DNA of 64,000 nucleotides, from the NCBI GenBank assembly GCA_965229935.1, contig CBDDKB010000002.1, forward strand, positions 2,790,001 through 2,854,000. The letters run 5' to 3'. Positions within the stretch are counted from its first letter, which is position 1; each line of letters starts with the position of its first letter. A program made the position numbers and the translations under genes. The notes below the pieces were generated by a model. That model searched no databases and was not told the origin of the DNA. It saw only the letters and a list, made by a program, of their open reading frames with translations. Below, piece by piece: positions 34,755 to 43,381 of this stretch. The stretch comes from SPJN01 sp965229935 (GTDB lineage: Bacteria > Pseudomonadota > Alphaproteobacteria > SPJN01).

Positions 34755-35663
34755 ATGAGTGGTGACGACATGAACAAACTGACAAACCCCGGTCGCTTAC
34801 GGCAGGAATTTTCCGGAGGGATCAAAGTTGAAGAACTAAGCCCGCCTACCGTACCGATCGAAGGGCGCGTATTGGCGAAGGCTGGCGATCTTGAGGTGCG
34901 TCTGGCTGAAACCGCCAGCGAAATTCGCGCCTCGCAGGCGTTGCGTTATCGGGTGTTTTACAAAGAAATGTCTGCCAAGCCGTCCCCCGACATGGCGGCG
35001 GTTGAACGCGACTTTGACGCCTTTGACGATGTGACAGATCATTTGTTGGTAATCGATCGGTCGCGCACCGGCGATGACGCGGTGGTTGGCACCTATCGTT
35101 TGTTGCGGCAGGAAGTGGCGCAGCGCAATGACGGATTCTACACAGTTTCTGAATTTGATATTTCGCACCTGCTGGCCAATGGCCTTGGCAAAGCAGAAGC
35201 GCGCAGCACCCAGTTCCTTGAACTTGGGCGGTCATGCGTCCGTGATGGCTATCGCAACAATGCGACGATCCAGCTTTTATGGCGCGGCATCAGCGATTAT
35301 GTGGTGCATCACAAGATCGGCTGCATGTTCGGTTGCGCCAGCCTTGAAGGGATCGACCCGGATAAGCTGGCGGTGCCGCTATCCTTCCTGCATCATAATT
35401 TTGCACCGGAACCCAAATGGATGGTGCGTGCCCTGCCTGAGCTTTATGTGGATATGAACCGCATCCCCGCAGATGATCTGGATATGAAGGCGGCCCTGCG
35501 CGGGCTTGCCCCCCTGATCAAAGGATACTTGCGCCTTGGTGCCTTTATCGGTGATGGCGCTGTAATTGATCACCAGTTCGGCACAACAGATGTTGCCATC
35601 ATCCTGCCGGTTGAGCGTATTTCAGACCGCTATGTGAAGCGGTATGACAAGTCGGGCAGCTAG
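34755..35663 (+). CDS. OlsB-like N-acyltransferase (GNAT fold)
   Basis: This protein of about 302 residues carries the Acetyltransf_5/OlsB fold: LRYRVFYKEM, then DHLLVIDRS, VVGTYRLLRQE and STQFLELGRSCVRDGYR. OlsB transfers a 3-hydroxyacyl chain from acyl carrier protein to ornithine, the first step of ornithine lipid synthesis. The acyltransferase OlsA is not in the window, so the exact amino acid acceptor is inferred only. The start is ATG at 34755, with a TTG six bases earlier and an ATG at 34770 as alternatives. It stands alone between the AmpG-like and RND genes. Confidence 0.85.
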   Translation: MSGDDMNKLTNPGRLRQEFSGGIKVEELSPPTVPIEGRVLAKAGDLEVRLAETASEIRASQALRYRVFYKEMSAKPSPDMAAVERDFDAFDDVTDHLLVIDRSRTGDDAVVGTYRLLRQEVAQRNDGFYTVSEFDISHLLANGLGKAEARSTQFLELGRSCVRDGYRNNATIQLLWRGISDYVVHHKIGCMFGCASLEGIDPDKLAVPLSFLHHNFAPEPKWMVRALPELYVDMNRIPADDLDMKAALRGLAPLIKGYLRLGAFIGDGAVIDHQFGTTDVAIILPVERISDRYVKRYDKSGS

Positions 35664-35688
35664 CTAGCAGTGATTAACAACAGTTAGC

Positions 35689-38337
35689 TTAGTGTGACAG
35701 CGGTGCCCTGACCGCATGACGGCGGGGCACCAACTTGTCTATCACGACTGCAAGCGCAGGTAACGCGGTAACCGCGCCAACCATGTTCAGCACGAACATC
35801 ACACATAGCAACAGGCCCATCTCTGCCTGGAATTGCAGGCCGGACCATGCCCAGGCAATGACGCCCAAGGCCAAGGTTAAGGCCGTGGCGATAACGGCGC
35901 TGCCGGTTTCGGCAATAGACTGTCGATAGGCATCAACCACATCATGACCGCGCGACAGGTGATGTTGCAGGCGGTTATAGATATAGAAGGCATAGTCAAC
36001 GCCGACACCGACCGCCAGCACCAGCACAGGCAAGGTGGCAACAGATAGGCCGATATCCATGACGCTCATAAACCAATATCCTGCAAAAGTGGCCCCGGTC
36101 AGGGGCAGGGTGCAGCAAATGGTGGCCCGCCAATCACGATAGGTCACCGCTACCAGCAGGATAATCACGGCATAAACGATTAGGAAGGCGCGGATCTCCT
36201 GCCGCGCGACCTCTTCATTCAATGCTGCTTGAATGCCCGCATTGCCGCCTGCCAAACGATAGCGCGCATAGTCGAGCGATCCGCAATAGACCTGAATATC
36301 CTTGATCAAAGGTTCAAGGCTTGTGCGCCCTTCGGCCCATTCGCACATTTCGTTAATCGGTTCATGCGGCGGGCGCGCATCAATGGACCCGCGTGTTCGT
36401 CTGTCGCCAAACTCATTGATAAAGATCACGACCCGTTCATGGGCGCAGAAATTTTCAATCTGCTGACCGCCGGGAAGGGTGGAGTTCAGCACCACGTGAT
36501 CAATGCAAAATCTTAATGTCTTGTTGGCAATCTGCGCCTTGGCCTGGGGTGACATGGGTTGATGACGTTGATAGCGGTTCACCCGGTCGATAACGCGGGT
36601 CAATGTCGTGTCTGCATGATCAACCAGTGTCAGATTGACGGGGATCATCCTGCAGGTCGGGTCAAGCAAATGATCGCCAAGCCCTGCCGCATCAATCGTG
36701 CGCGCAAGGTCTGCCGGGTCGTCGGGAAGTGTATCCATGCCCCAATAGGCGCGTTGGGCCGCGGCAAGCTTGGTCGTGATCGCATCAGCGCGGGCGACAC
36801 CCTCAACCCCTGCCATTTCAGTGCGGAAGCGTTCGACCTTTTCAAGCCCCGCTTTGGCGCGGCATTGGCCGTAAGGTAATTCAACGGCTACGGCCAGCTT
36901 GTCTGTGCCTGCTGAAAACAGGGCGGCAATGGCGCTGGCATCCTGATTAAAGCGATCTTCGGCGTGCAATTCAGGGGCGCCATGTTTGTCGTCGCCGATT
37001 TGCCGGTCGCGGCTTTGCCAGATTGAGGTGCTGATAACAAGGATGGTGATCAGCGTGACCAAAAAGGCATAGCGCGGCTCTGCCACCCAGCCAAGGCGGG
37101 CCAACAACCGTTCGCGATTATGACGGACGCGGGTGATGCGACTGCGATAGGCGTGACTGTAAGGCAGGTAGGAGCCGATGATGGGCAACAGTACCAAATT
37201 GGACAGGATCATAAAGCCAAGTCCCGTCATGGCAGCGATCGCAATGTCATTGATTAGGGGGATGGGGACCAGCATCAAGGTGCCAAAGCCGATCAGATCT
37301 GTCAGCAAGGCCATTGAACCGGGGATCATCAATTGGCGAAAGCTGGCGCGCGCCGCCTGTAAAGGTGTGTGGCCTGAACAGACAGACCGGCTTAATCGGT
37401 TGACCTGCTGCAGCCCGTGGCTGATGCCGATAGCGAACAGCAAAAACGGTATCAGCACCCCTAGGGGGTCAAAGGTAATGCCAGTCATGGCAAGGAAGCC
37501 AACCTGCCACGTGATCGCCAAGCTTGAGCAAAAAGTTGCCAGCATGCCAAGCCAGATAGATCGGGCGAAATGGACCACAAATAGGAAGGTCATGATCGCC
37601 GACAGGCCGATGAATAAAATGACCTCTTGCGCGTGTTCGGCAATGGCCCCAATGCGCTTGGCAAAGCCAACGATTAAAACCTGGCGGTCACCCCGTTCAA
37701 AGCGCGGGCGCAAATCTTCTTCGATTGCCGTATTCAGTATGGCAAAGCCTGCGCCATTTAACTGTGAATAGACACGCACGGTGATCAGGCTGGCATTGTC
37801 ATTATCACCGATTAAAAGCCCCTTTAGGTTCGCTCGCTCCGCCCGCTTTTTCATGGCGGCAAGATCAGCGGCGCTTAATGCGTCAAGAGCCTTGCCTGGC
37901 GGGACAAGTGGGGCGATTTCAAGCCCGTCGTCGCCCCACACTTGCTCCCCTACTGTGGGGGAAAGGATGGAGGTGACGGAGTCTTTGTCGATATAAGGCA
38001 GGGCTGCGACCGCATCGACCAAGGCTGCCAATTCCTGCAAATAATCAGGGTCATAGATTGTCTGCCCGTCAGGTTGGGTCAGCGCGATGGCCAGCTCATC
38101 CGCGGGGGTTAGGGCATTGCCATAATGCGCGAAGGTTTTGATATAGGGGTGGGAGAGGGGCAATTGCTTGTCAAATTGGGAATCGAATTTGATGCCGGAC
38201 ATGCCCCAAATGGCAAAGCCCGTCAGAATCGCAAACAGCAACAGGGTGACAGGGCGGCTTGCGAAAAACAGACCCTCAAACAGGGTGATCAGATTGGCGG
38301 GGAAGGATTCCCGGCTTTGTCCCGTTTGATTTGCCAT
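35689..38337 (-). CDS. RND superfamily transporter (HAE3/MMPL-like)
   Basis: This 882-residue inner-membrane protein has the 12-helix RND plan in two similar halves. A first helix at about 27-46 precedes a large periplasmic loop, then helix clusters follow (ILFIGLSAIMTFLFVVHFAR, FDPLGVLIPFLLFAIGISHG), a second loop, and a final cluster with VLVLAVGVGVDYAFYIYNRL. The single-gene form without an adaptor matches the HAE3/hopanoid-transporter (HpnN)-like group, which moves lipids or hydrophobic compounds. Cargo is unknown. It is divergent from the ferritin-like gene, with a tandem-repeat region between them. Confidence 0.88.
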   Translation of the reverse strand: MANQTGQSRESFPANLITLFEGLFFASRPVTLLLFAILTGFAIWGMSGIKFDSQFDKQLPLSHPYIKTFAHYGNALTPADELAIALTQPDGQTIYDPDYLQELAALVDAVAALPYIDKDSVTSILSPTVGEQVWGDDGLEIAPLVPPGKALDALSAADLAAMKKRAERANLKGLLIGDNDNASLITVRVYSQLNGAGFAILNTAIEEDLRPRFERGDRQVLIVGFAKRIGAIAEHAQEVILFIGLSAIMTFLFVVHFARSIWLGMLATFCSSLAITWQVGFLAMTGITFDPLGVLIPFLLFAIGISHGLQQVNRLSRSVCSGHTPLQAARASFRQLMIPGSMALLTDLIGFGTLMLVPIPLINDIAIAAMTGLGFMILSNLVLLPIIGSYLPYSHAYRSRITRVRHNRERLLARLGWVAEPRYAFLVTLITILVISTSIWQSRDRQIGDDKHGAPELHAEDRFNQDASAIAALFSAGTDKLAVAVELPYGQCRAKAGLEKVERFRTEMAGVEGVARADAITTKLAAAQRAYWGMDTLPDDPADLARTIDAAGLGDHLLDPTCRMIPVNLTLVDHADTTLTRVIDRVNRYQRHQPMSPQAKAQIANKTLRFCIDHVVLNSTLPGGQQIENFCAHERVVIFINEFGDRRTRGSIDARPPHEPINEMCEWAEGRTSLEPLIKDIQVYCGSLDYARYRLAGGNAGIQAALNEEVARQEIRAFLIVYAVIILLVAVTYRDWRATICCTLPLTGATFAGYWFMSVMDIGLSVATLPVLVLAVGVGVDYAFYIYNRLQHHLSRGHDVVDAYRQSIAETGSAVIATALTLALGVIAWAWSGLQFQAEMGLLLCVMFVLNMVGAVTALPALAVVIDKLVPRRHAVRAPLSH

Positions 38338-38396
38338 CTATCAGCCCCAATTCGCTTTATGCCCGTACTGTCAGGCGTTTTGTTGTGGATTGCCGT

Positions 38397-38453
38397 CCCA
38401 ATTCCTGACAGCAGCCCCAAGTTCTGACAGCAGTCCCAAGTTCTGACTGCAGT
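38397..38453. repeat. Three tandem 19-bp repeats in a divergent promoter region
   Basis: Three copies lie head to tail at 38397, 38416 and 38435, of the form CCCAAGTTCTGACAGCAGT with two to three changes in copy 1 and one in copy 3. The change in copy 3 creates the palindrome GACTGCAGTC. They sit 60 bases before the RND start and 190 before the ferritin-like start. Nothing else in the window has this pattern. A protein-binding array is plausible but unproven. Confidence 0.7.
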
Positions 38454-38529
38454 CTAAGTGCTTTCAATCATTTGGCAATCGAAACCACCACCTTCTAGAT
38501 CGTGGCAATAGTGACCGCCCGGAACAAGG

Positions 38530-38568
38530 GGAAATGTTTCCGCCCCATAAAGATGACGCTAGTGTCAT
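38530..38568. promoter_or_regulatory. Two inverted repeats upstream of the diiron-protein gene
   Basis: GGAAATGTTTCC (38530-38541) and ATGAC-GCTAGT-GTCAT (38553-38568) are both two-fold symmetric. They lie 77-115 bases before the ATG of the ferritin-like gene. Either could be a repressor or activator site. Confidence 0.4.
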
Positions 38569-38644
38569 TTTCTGCTTGAGCATTTTGTCCATAGGCGGCA
38601 TGATCCTGCCACCAATGGGCATAGTTTAAGAGGGAGGCAGTTTC

Positions 38645-39748
38645 ATGACTGACCAAATTACCAAGGATCCGGCCTATAATGCCGTTGCACCTGACGATTT
38701 CAAAAGCATGATCGAAGTGGGACGGTACAATGACCGTTCTACACATTTCGACAAGATCATCACCGCGACCCATGACCATTTCTGGGACCCGCTGGATGAC
38801 AAATATATCGACTTTTCTGAGCCGTTCGATCTTGAAAACGAAATGATCCTGCCGGTTGAGCTGGTTCCCGAACTGCAAACCGAAATCGCTGACAAGCTGA
38901 CAGACAAGCAAAAGATTGCTTTCGCCAACGAAAATGCGCGTTGGATGCTGTCTGCCATTTTGCACGGCGAACAAGGCGCGATGAGCCTGTCTGCAAGCCT
39001 GTGCCACATTCTGCGCGATCCGGGTGCACAGGAATATGCCTCTAACCAGGCACGCGAAGAAGCACGCCATGTATTGGGCTTCTCACGTTATATTCAGGCA
39101 CGCTGGGGTGAGCCTTTGGCATGCGGTCAGACGCTTGCTGATCTTTTGGAAGAAATGGTCAACGCACCGCAGGTTTACAAAAAGTTGGTCGGCATGCAGA
39201 TGCTGGTCGAAGGTTTGGCAATGGGTGCCTTTGCAACCTTGTTCAATCACGCCAAAGACCCGCTGCTTGTTAAGCTGACCCAGTTGGTCATGACTGACGA
39301 AGCGTTCCACCACAAGTTCGGTAAGATCTGGGCGGACAAGACCATTCCGCATCTGGACAGCAAGGAACATGAGATCATCGAAGATTGGGCCGCCCAATGC
39401 TTCCAGACGCTTCTGTTCAACCTGATCAACCCTGAACAGAAAAAAGAAATCTATGGCCAGTTCGGTCTTGATTGGGAATGGTGCATGGAAGTGATGGTCA
39501 AGGCCGCCACTGACGAAGTGCGCCGCGAGCGGATGCAGGAATCAACTGACATTTTCCGCGTGTTGATCAAAACATTGTTGAACGCCGGGATCATCACAGA
39601 CCGGACCAAGCCGTTCTATGCCATGTATGTGGATATGGACGAACTGGCCAAGGAAGGTGACGAGATGGTTGGTGACGCGATTGCCGAAGAAGGCATCAAG
39701 TTCCTGCAGGCCATCAACTTCCGCGAGGCTGCTGCTGCCGCTGAATAA
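38645..39748 (+). CDS. Ferritin-like diiron protein
   Basis: This 367-residue, all-helical protein has two repeats of the diiron motif: E109 with E139-x-x-H142, and E189 with E219-x-x-H222, each 30 residues apart. This is the carboxylate-bridged diiron pattern of ribonucleotide reductase R2, acyl-ACP desaturases and N-oxygenases such as AurF. It probably activates oxygen, but the substrate cannot be read. The ATG follows GAGGGAGGCAGTTTC. It is transcribed away from the RND transporter, with shared repeats between, and ends at a terminator. Confidence 0.85.
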   Translation: MTDQITKDPAYNAVAPDDFKSMIEVGRYNDRSTHFDKIITATHDHFWDPLDDKYIDFSEPFDLENEMILPVELVPELQTEIADKLTDKQKIAFANENARWMLSAILHGEQGAMSLSASLCHILRDPGAQEYASNQAREEARHVLGFSRYIQARWGEPLACGQTLADLLEEMVNAPQVYKKLVGMQMLVEGLAMGAFATLFNHAKDPLLVKLTQLVMTDEAFHHKFGKIWADKTIPHLDSKEHEIIEDWAAQCFQTLLFNLINPEQKKEIYGQFGLDWEWCMEVMVKAATDEVRRERMQESTDIFRVLIKTLLNAGIITDRTKPFYAMYVDMDELAKEGDEMVGDAIAEEGIKFLQAINFREAAAAAE

Positions 39749-39765
39749 GCTGCGCACGCATAAAT

Positions 39766-39810
39766 TAAAAAGCCCCGCCCGTGCTGATGCGCTGGCGGGG
39801 TTTATCTTTT
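39766..39810. terminator. Bidirectional terminator after the diiron-protein gene
   Basis: CCCCGCC (39773-39779) pairs with GGCGGGG (39794-39800), with an A-rich left flank and TTTATCTTTT on the right. The loop is 14 bases. It also serves the convergent DUF4399 gene. Confidence 0.8.
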
Positions 39811-39828
39811 GTTAGGCTGGTGATTAGA

Positions 39829-40371
39829 TCAGAAGGGCAGGATGCGGTCCAGCAAGCCTTCTTCATTCTCGTCGTCGCCGCCTTCGTCACCATCGTCACC
39901 TTCTTCGTCGCCGTCATCTTCATCAGATTTCAAAACGGTAATGGTGATTTGGTCAGAGATGATGGCGGGCTTGTGCGGGATATGATTATGGTCCGCTAAT
40001 AATAGCTGCAGGGTATGTTCGCCCGGCTCTAGCGTTAGTTCGGTTTCGGTTTGACCGCCACCAAAATGCACGACATGCTCGTCCGCGGGTAGGGCATCCT
40101 TCATTTCTTCTTTGCTGGGCGGGTCGCGGTCAATCAACAGATGGTGATGACCTGTGTTCTTTTTCTCAACCCCGGCGGGGGCAACGCCCATACCCTTTAG
40201 GCCAAACAGGACGGTGACCGGGCCTTCGATTTCTTCGCCATCAGCAGGGGCGATGATGTAAACCGTGGGCTTTGGCATTTTTTCTTTATCGCCGCCATGA
40301 TGATCAGCGATGGCGGTGCCGGTGAACCCAATTGTGAGTGCCGTTGCGATTGTCAGTGCAATTTTGCGCAT
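39829..40371 (-). CDS. DUF4399 domain periplasmic protein
   Basis: This 180-residue protein has a signal peptide cut after GTAIA (about residue 22). The middle 110 residues match DUF4399 (VYIIAPADGEEIEGPVTVLF, KKNTGHHHLLID, LEPGEHTLQLLLADHNHIPH), with conserved His groups. The last 30 residues are a very acidic Asp/Glu/Gly tail, which may bind metal or just be disordered. The function is not known. The ATG follows GGAGAGTAG. It is divergent from mmcB, with 70 bases between them. Confidence 0.88.
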   Translation of the reverse strand: MRKIALTIATALTIGFTGTAIADHHGGDKEKMPKPTVYIIAPADGEEIEGPVTVLFGLKGMGVAPAGVEKKNTGHHHLLIDRDPPSKEEMKDALPADEHVVHFGGGQTETELTLEPGEHTLQLLLADHNHIPHKPAIISDQITITVLKSDEDDGDEEGDDGDEGGDDENEEGLLDRILPF

Positions 40372-40391
40372 GGTCTTCTACTCTCCTCTAA

Positions 40392-40406
40392 GAACAGGTG
40401 GTGAAG
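40392..40406. promoter_or_regulatory. LexA-box-like site upstream of mmcB
   Basis: GAAC-N7-GAAG at 40392-40406 differs by one base from the alphaproteobacterial LexA consensus GAAC-N7-GAAC. It lies 36 bases before the mmcB start. MmcB in Caulobacter belongs to the DNA damage response, so the placement makes sense. Confidence 0.5.
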
Positions 40407-40441
40407 CCTGCCACGGCTTGACGAAAGGAACAAGACAGGGA

Positions 40442-40918
40442 ATGGATGAAACGCTTCCCATTCGCGACAGGGACACAAGCCGTGCGGACGCTATTCGTGC
40501 CGGTACGCAAATTTTGCTGCGCGGGCTCGATATTATTGCGGTTGCAGAATTGGGCCTGCCCGGCGGGCGGCGCGCGGACCTGTTCGGGATAGATGCCAAG
40601 GGCAATGTAACGATTGTCGAGATTAAGTCTGGCGCGCAGGATTTTTTGTCTGACACTAAATGGCAGGATTATCTGGAATTTTGTGATCAGTACTTCTTTG
40701 CGGTTGATCCTGATTTCCCGACCGATTTATTGCCCGAAGATCAAGGCATGATCATTGCAGATCGCCACGGGGCAGAGATTATGCGGCCCGCTGCCATAAA
40801 AGATAAGCTGCCCGCAGCGCGCCGTAAAAAGATGTTGAGCCTGTTTGGCCGCAAGGCTGCTGATCGGTTGGCGCGCCTTGAGCATATTGTTGGGCGCGAG
40901 ATGACCGACGAAAGCTGA
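40442..40918 (+). CDS. mmcB: MmcB family DNA repair protein
   Basis: This 158-residue protein has the MmcB/DUF pattern: GLDIIAVAELGLPGGRRADL, FGIDAKGNVTIVEIKSGAQD and WQDYLEFCDQYFFAVDP. The D-x(n)-E-x-K arrangement (RRADLFGI, VEIKSG) looks like a PD-(D/E)xK nuclease core. In Caulobacter, MmcB contributes to mitomycin C resistance. The ATG at 40442 starts the conserved part, and a longer frame from 40310 reads back through the DUF4399 promoter. A LexA-like box lies upstream and a terminator follows. Confidence 0.88.
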   Translation: MDETLPIRDRDTSRADAIRAGTQILLRGLDIIAVAELGLPGGRRADLFGIDAKGNVTIVEIKSGAQDFLSDTKWQDYLEFCDQYFFAVDPDFPTDLLPEDQGMIIADRHGAEIMRPAAIKDKLPAARRKKMLSLFGRKAADRLARLEHIVGREMTDES

Positions 40919-40948
40919 GTTGGTTTTCAAACCGCATTTCGGGATGAT

Positions 40949-40985
40949 AAAAAAACCCCACTCGGCTGAGTAGGGTTTTTTCAAT
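40949..40985. terminator. Bidirectional terminator between mmcB and regA
   Basis: AAAACCCCACTC and GAGTAGGGTTTT pair around a GGCT loop, with one mismatch and T-runs on both strands. It ends mmcB on the plus strand and the regA transcript on the minus strand. Confidence 0.88.
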
Positions 40986-41000
40986 TAGATTTTGCAGCCC

Positions 41001-41561
41001 TTAGCGCGGAGAGCGTTTCGCCAAAATCCGCTGCAGGGTACGCCGATGCATGTTCAACCGACGTGCGGTTTCAGACACATTGCGACCGCAAAGCTCATAA
41101 ACCCGCTGAATATGTTCCCAGCGAACCCGGTCTGCTGACATGGGGTTTTCCGGCGGTTCAGGAAGCTCGTCCCCGGTCACCATCAGGGCAGCTTCCACAT
41201 CATCTGCATCCGCAGGCTTGGCAAGATAATCAACCGCGCCAGCCTTCACCGCAGCAACCGCTGTCGGAATATTACCGTAGCCGGTTAACATGATAATGCG
41301 GGCATCGTCGCGTGCCTCGTGCAGGGCACGGACAACATCAAGGCCGTTGCCATCTTCAAGGCGCAGGTCAACCACACCATAGGCGGCGGGTGTTTCCTTA
41401 ATAATGGCCAATGCTTCTTGTACACCTTCGGCAAGCTGCACATCGAATTGACGCTTTTCCATGGCGCGGCCCAGCCGTTCCCGCCAAGGCTTGTCATCAT
41501 CACAGATCAGCAATGTGCGATCGCCTTCAAATACTTCCGGCTCGTCATCAAGTTCGCTCAT
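41001..41561 (-). CDS. regA: Redox response regulator RegA/ActR/PrrA
   Basis: This 186-residue two-domain regulator has a receiver with acidic pocket LLICDDDKPW, phosphoacceptor D65 in VVDLRLEDGNGLD and conserved Lys in DYLAKPAD. A Pro-rich linker and a Fis-type helix-turn-helix follow (RNVSETARRLNMHRRTLQRI), near-identical across the RegA/ActR/PrrA group. It activates or represses genes for respiration, cytochromes, carbon or nitrogen fixation in response to redox state. The ATG follows AAAGGACGC. The cognate kinase RegB is just upstream on the strand. Confidence 0.96.
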   Translation of the reverse strand: MSELDDEPEVFEGDRTLLICDDDKPWRERLGRAMEKRQFDVQLAEGVQEALAIIKETPAAYGVVDLRLEDGNGLDVVRALHEARDDARIIMLTGYGNIPTAVAAVKAGAVDYLAKPADADDVEAALMVTGDELPEPPENPMSADRVRWEHIQRVYELCGRNVSETARRLNMHRRTLQRILAKRSPR

Positions 41562-41685
41562 CCCAGCGTCCTTTCCTTTTATTTTTCAGCCCCATGACGT
41601 GATGAGTCGTGAGTGACTCGTATAGTCTAGGGGTCATACTACAAGTTTTGGCACTGATGCCAATATTCTAAACGACCTTTTGTCA

Positions 41686-43146
41686 CTAATCTTGTGCCGA
41701 ACTGGTTTCGACTGTGTCATTCGGGCGTTGCACCTCAAGCAATTGGCGCGGCCAACTTGCGGCAACCACAGCGCCCTCATTCGCGCCATTGGCAAAGCTG
41801 ACCTCGGCCCCTGTACGTTCAAGCAGTGATTTCGCGATAAAGACGCCCAACCCCATGCCCTGATGGCCATCTTCGCCAGGGTTCTTGCCGCGTTTTTCAA
41901 AATTCTCTTTTCGGCGCGTTGACACGTAAGGCTCGCCAATCTTGTCGAGAATATCGGGCGAAAAGCCGGGGCCATCATCATTAATGCGGACAGTGATTTT
42001 CTGGTCAGACCAGCTAAGCAGGATTTCAACCCGGCTTTTGGCAAAGTCGACAGCATTTTCGACAAAGTTGCCCAGCCCGTGAATGATTTCCGGGTGGCGA
42101 ATGATATAGGGCTGCTCTTCTGAGCGTCGATCGGTAATCGCTGCCAGGCCGCGCCGCTTGCCGCGATGGCCAAGGACCTTAACCTCAACCACCTTGCCGC
42201 TGGTCTTGTAGGGGGCGACCGCTTCTTCAATCACGCCTTCAAAACCGGCGCGGGCAAAGTGAATGTCTTCCTTGTCCGGGCGGTTCGAGAAATTGTTTAG
42301 AATTTCACGGCAGCGGGCTGCTTCTTCGGCCAGAATCTCCAAATCATCCTGATATTCAGATTCTTCAAGGTCGTGCGACAGTTCCCGCGCAATCAGGGTG
42401 ATGGTGCCAAGCGGGGTGCCAAGCTCATGCGCCGCTGCCGCTGCCAACCCGCCAAGGGCTGACAGGCGCTGTTCCTTTGACAGGGCCAATTGGGTGGCAG
42501 CCAGCGCGTTACGCATTTTTCGCGATTCTTCTGAAATCCGCCATGCATAAATGCCGATAAACAGGCAGCCGACAATAATCGCTCCCCATTGGGCGAACTG
42601 GTAAAGGTCGGGCAGGGCAGGGCGGATCAGCTCGTCATGCCACGGTAGCGGTTGATGATACGCAGTCAGGAAACTGACCATGATTACGGTCAATGATCCC
42701 AGTAGCAGCGTGTTGGCACGGCCCAAAATGGTGGCGGAGATTGTGACAGGCACAAGGAACAACAGCATAAATGGGTTTTCACTACCCCCGGTCAGATAGA
42801 ACAGGGCGGCAAGCTGGATCGTGTCATAGGCAAGATAGAACCCCGCCTGTCGTTCAGATAATCGCTTGGTGGCGGGGTGGCGCACGGTCACGATGATGTT
42901 CAGCCAAGCAGAAACCGCAATGATGCCAAGGCACCACCAGATCGGCAGATCATATCCCAAACCGAAATGGATCAGGGTGACGGTCAGAAACTGGCCAATA
43001 ACGGCAATCCACCTGATCACAACAAGGGTACGCGATCGAATGCGCCCTTCCCGCTGTTTGGAGATTGCCTTTGCAGCAAGCCCGGCGGTGTGATCCGCCA
43101 CGCGATTGCCTGCAAGTTTGGCACCTATGTTGCTGCTTTGGTTCAT
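41686..43146 (-). CDS. regB: Redox sensor histidine kinase RegB/ActS/PrrB
   Basis: This 486-residue membrane kinase has about six transmembrane helices in residues 40-205. The quinone-binding motif GGSENPF sits at 120-126. The H-box has H240 (AAAAAHELGTPLGT), and the redox-sensing Cys is C279 in EEAARCREIL. A HATPase_c domain with NFVENAVDFA and DDGPGFSP follows. In Rhodobacter the kinase is inhibited by oxidised ubiquinone and by Cys oxidation, and this protein retains both sites. It lies 124 bases upstream of regA. Sco is encoded 2 kb away, as in the regB-senC-regA loci of Rhodobacter. Confidence 0.96.
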   Translation of the reverse strand: MNQSSNIGAKLAGNRVADHTAGLAAKAISKQREGRIRSRTLVVIRWIAVIGQFLTVTLIHFGLGYDLPIWWCLGIIAVSAWLNIIVTVRHPATKRLSERQAGFYLAYDTIQLAALFYLTGGSENPFMLLFLVPVTISATILGRANTLLLGSLTVIMVSFLTAYHQPLPWHDELIRPALPDLYQFAQWGAIIVGCLFIGIYAWRISEESRKMRNALAATQLALSKEQRLSALGGLAAAAAHELGTPLGTITLIARELSHDLEESEYQDDLEILAEEAARCREILNNFSNRPDKEDIHFARAGFEGVIEEAVAPYKTSGKVVEVKVLGHRGKRRGLAAITDRRSEEQPYIIRHPEIIHGLGNFVENAVDFAKSRVEILLSWSDQKITVRINDDGPGFSPDILDKIGEPYVSTRRKENFEKRGKNPGEDGHQGMGLGVFIAKSLLERTGAEVSFANGANEGAVVAASWPRQLLEVQRPNDTVETSSAQD

Positions 43147-43381
43147 CTACCCTTGATGGTCATTCAGACCCTTGCCACACCGATTATTGCCCCCGGCACG
43201 ACGCAATGCCACCTGGTCGTGTAGGGCCATTAGACCCAAGCCTATAGCCCATCGCGTCAAACTGACGCAATATAAAAACGCAAGCCGATTGGCAATTTTT
43301 ATTGAATATTAAGGTGTTGTGCCATTTTTACACTCTGTAAAGCAGGCGACGCGGCACGCCGGGGCGCGGTTCATTGGGCGT

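Noticed and set aside
38495..39070. Open frame antisense to the diiron protein gene
   Set aside because: It lies on the opposite strand of a strongly supported gene, has no domain pattern and reads through the regulatory region.
41686..42230. Open frame overlapping the regB 3' part in another frame
   Set aside because: The regB frame is backed by H-box, quinone-binding and ATPase motifs, and the other frame has none.
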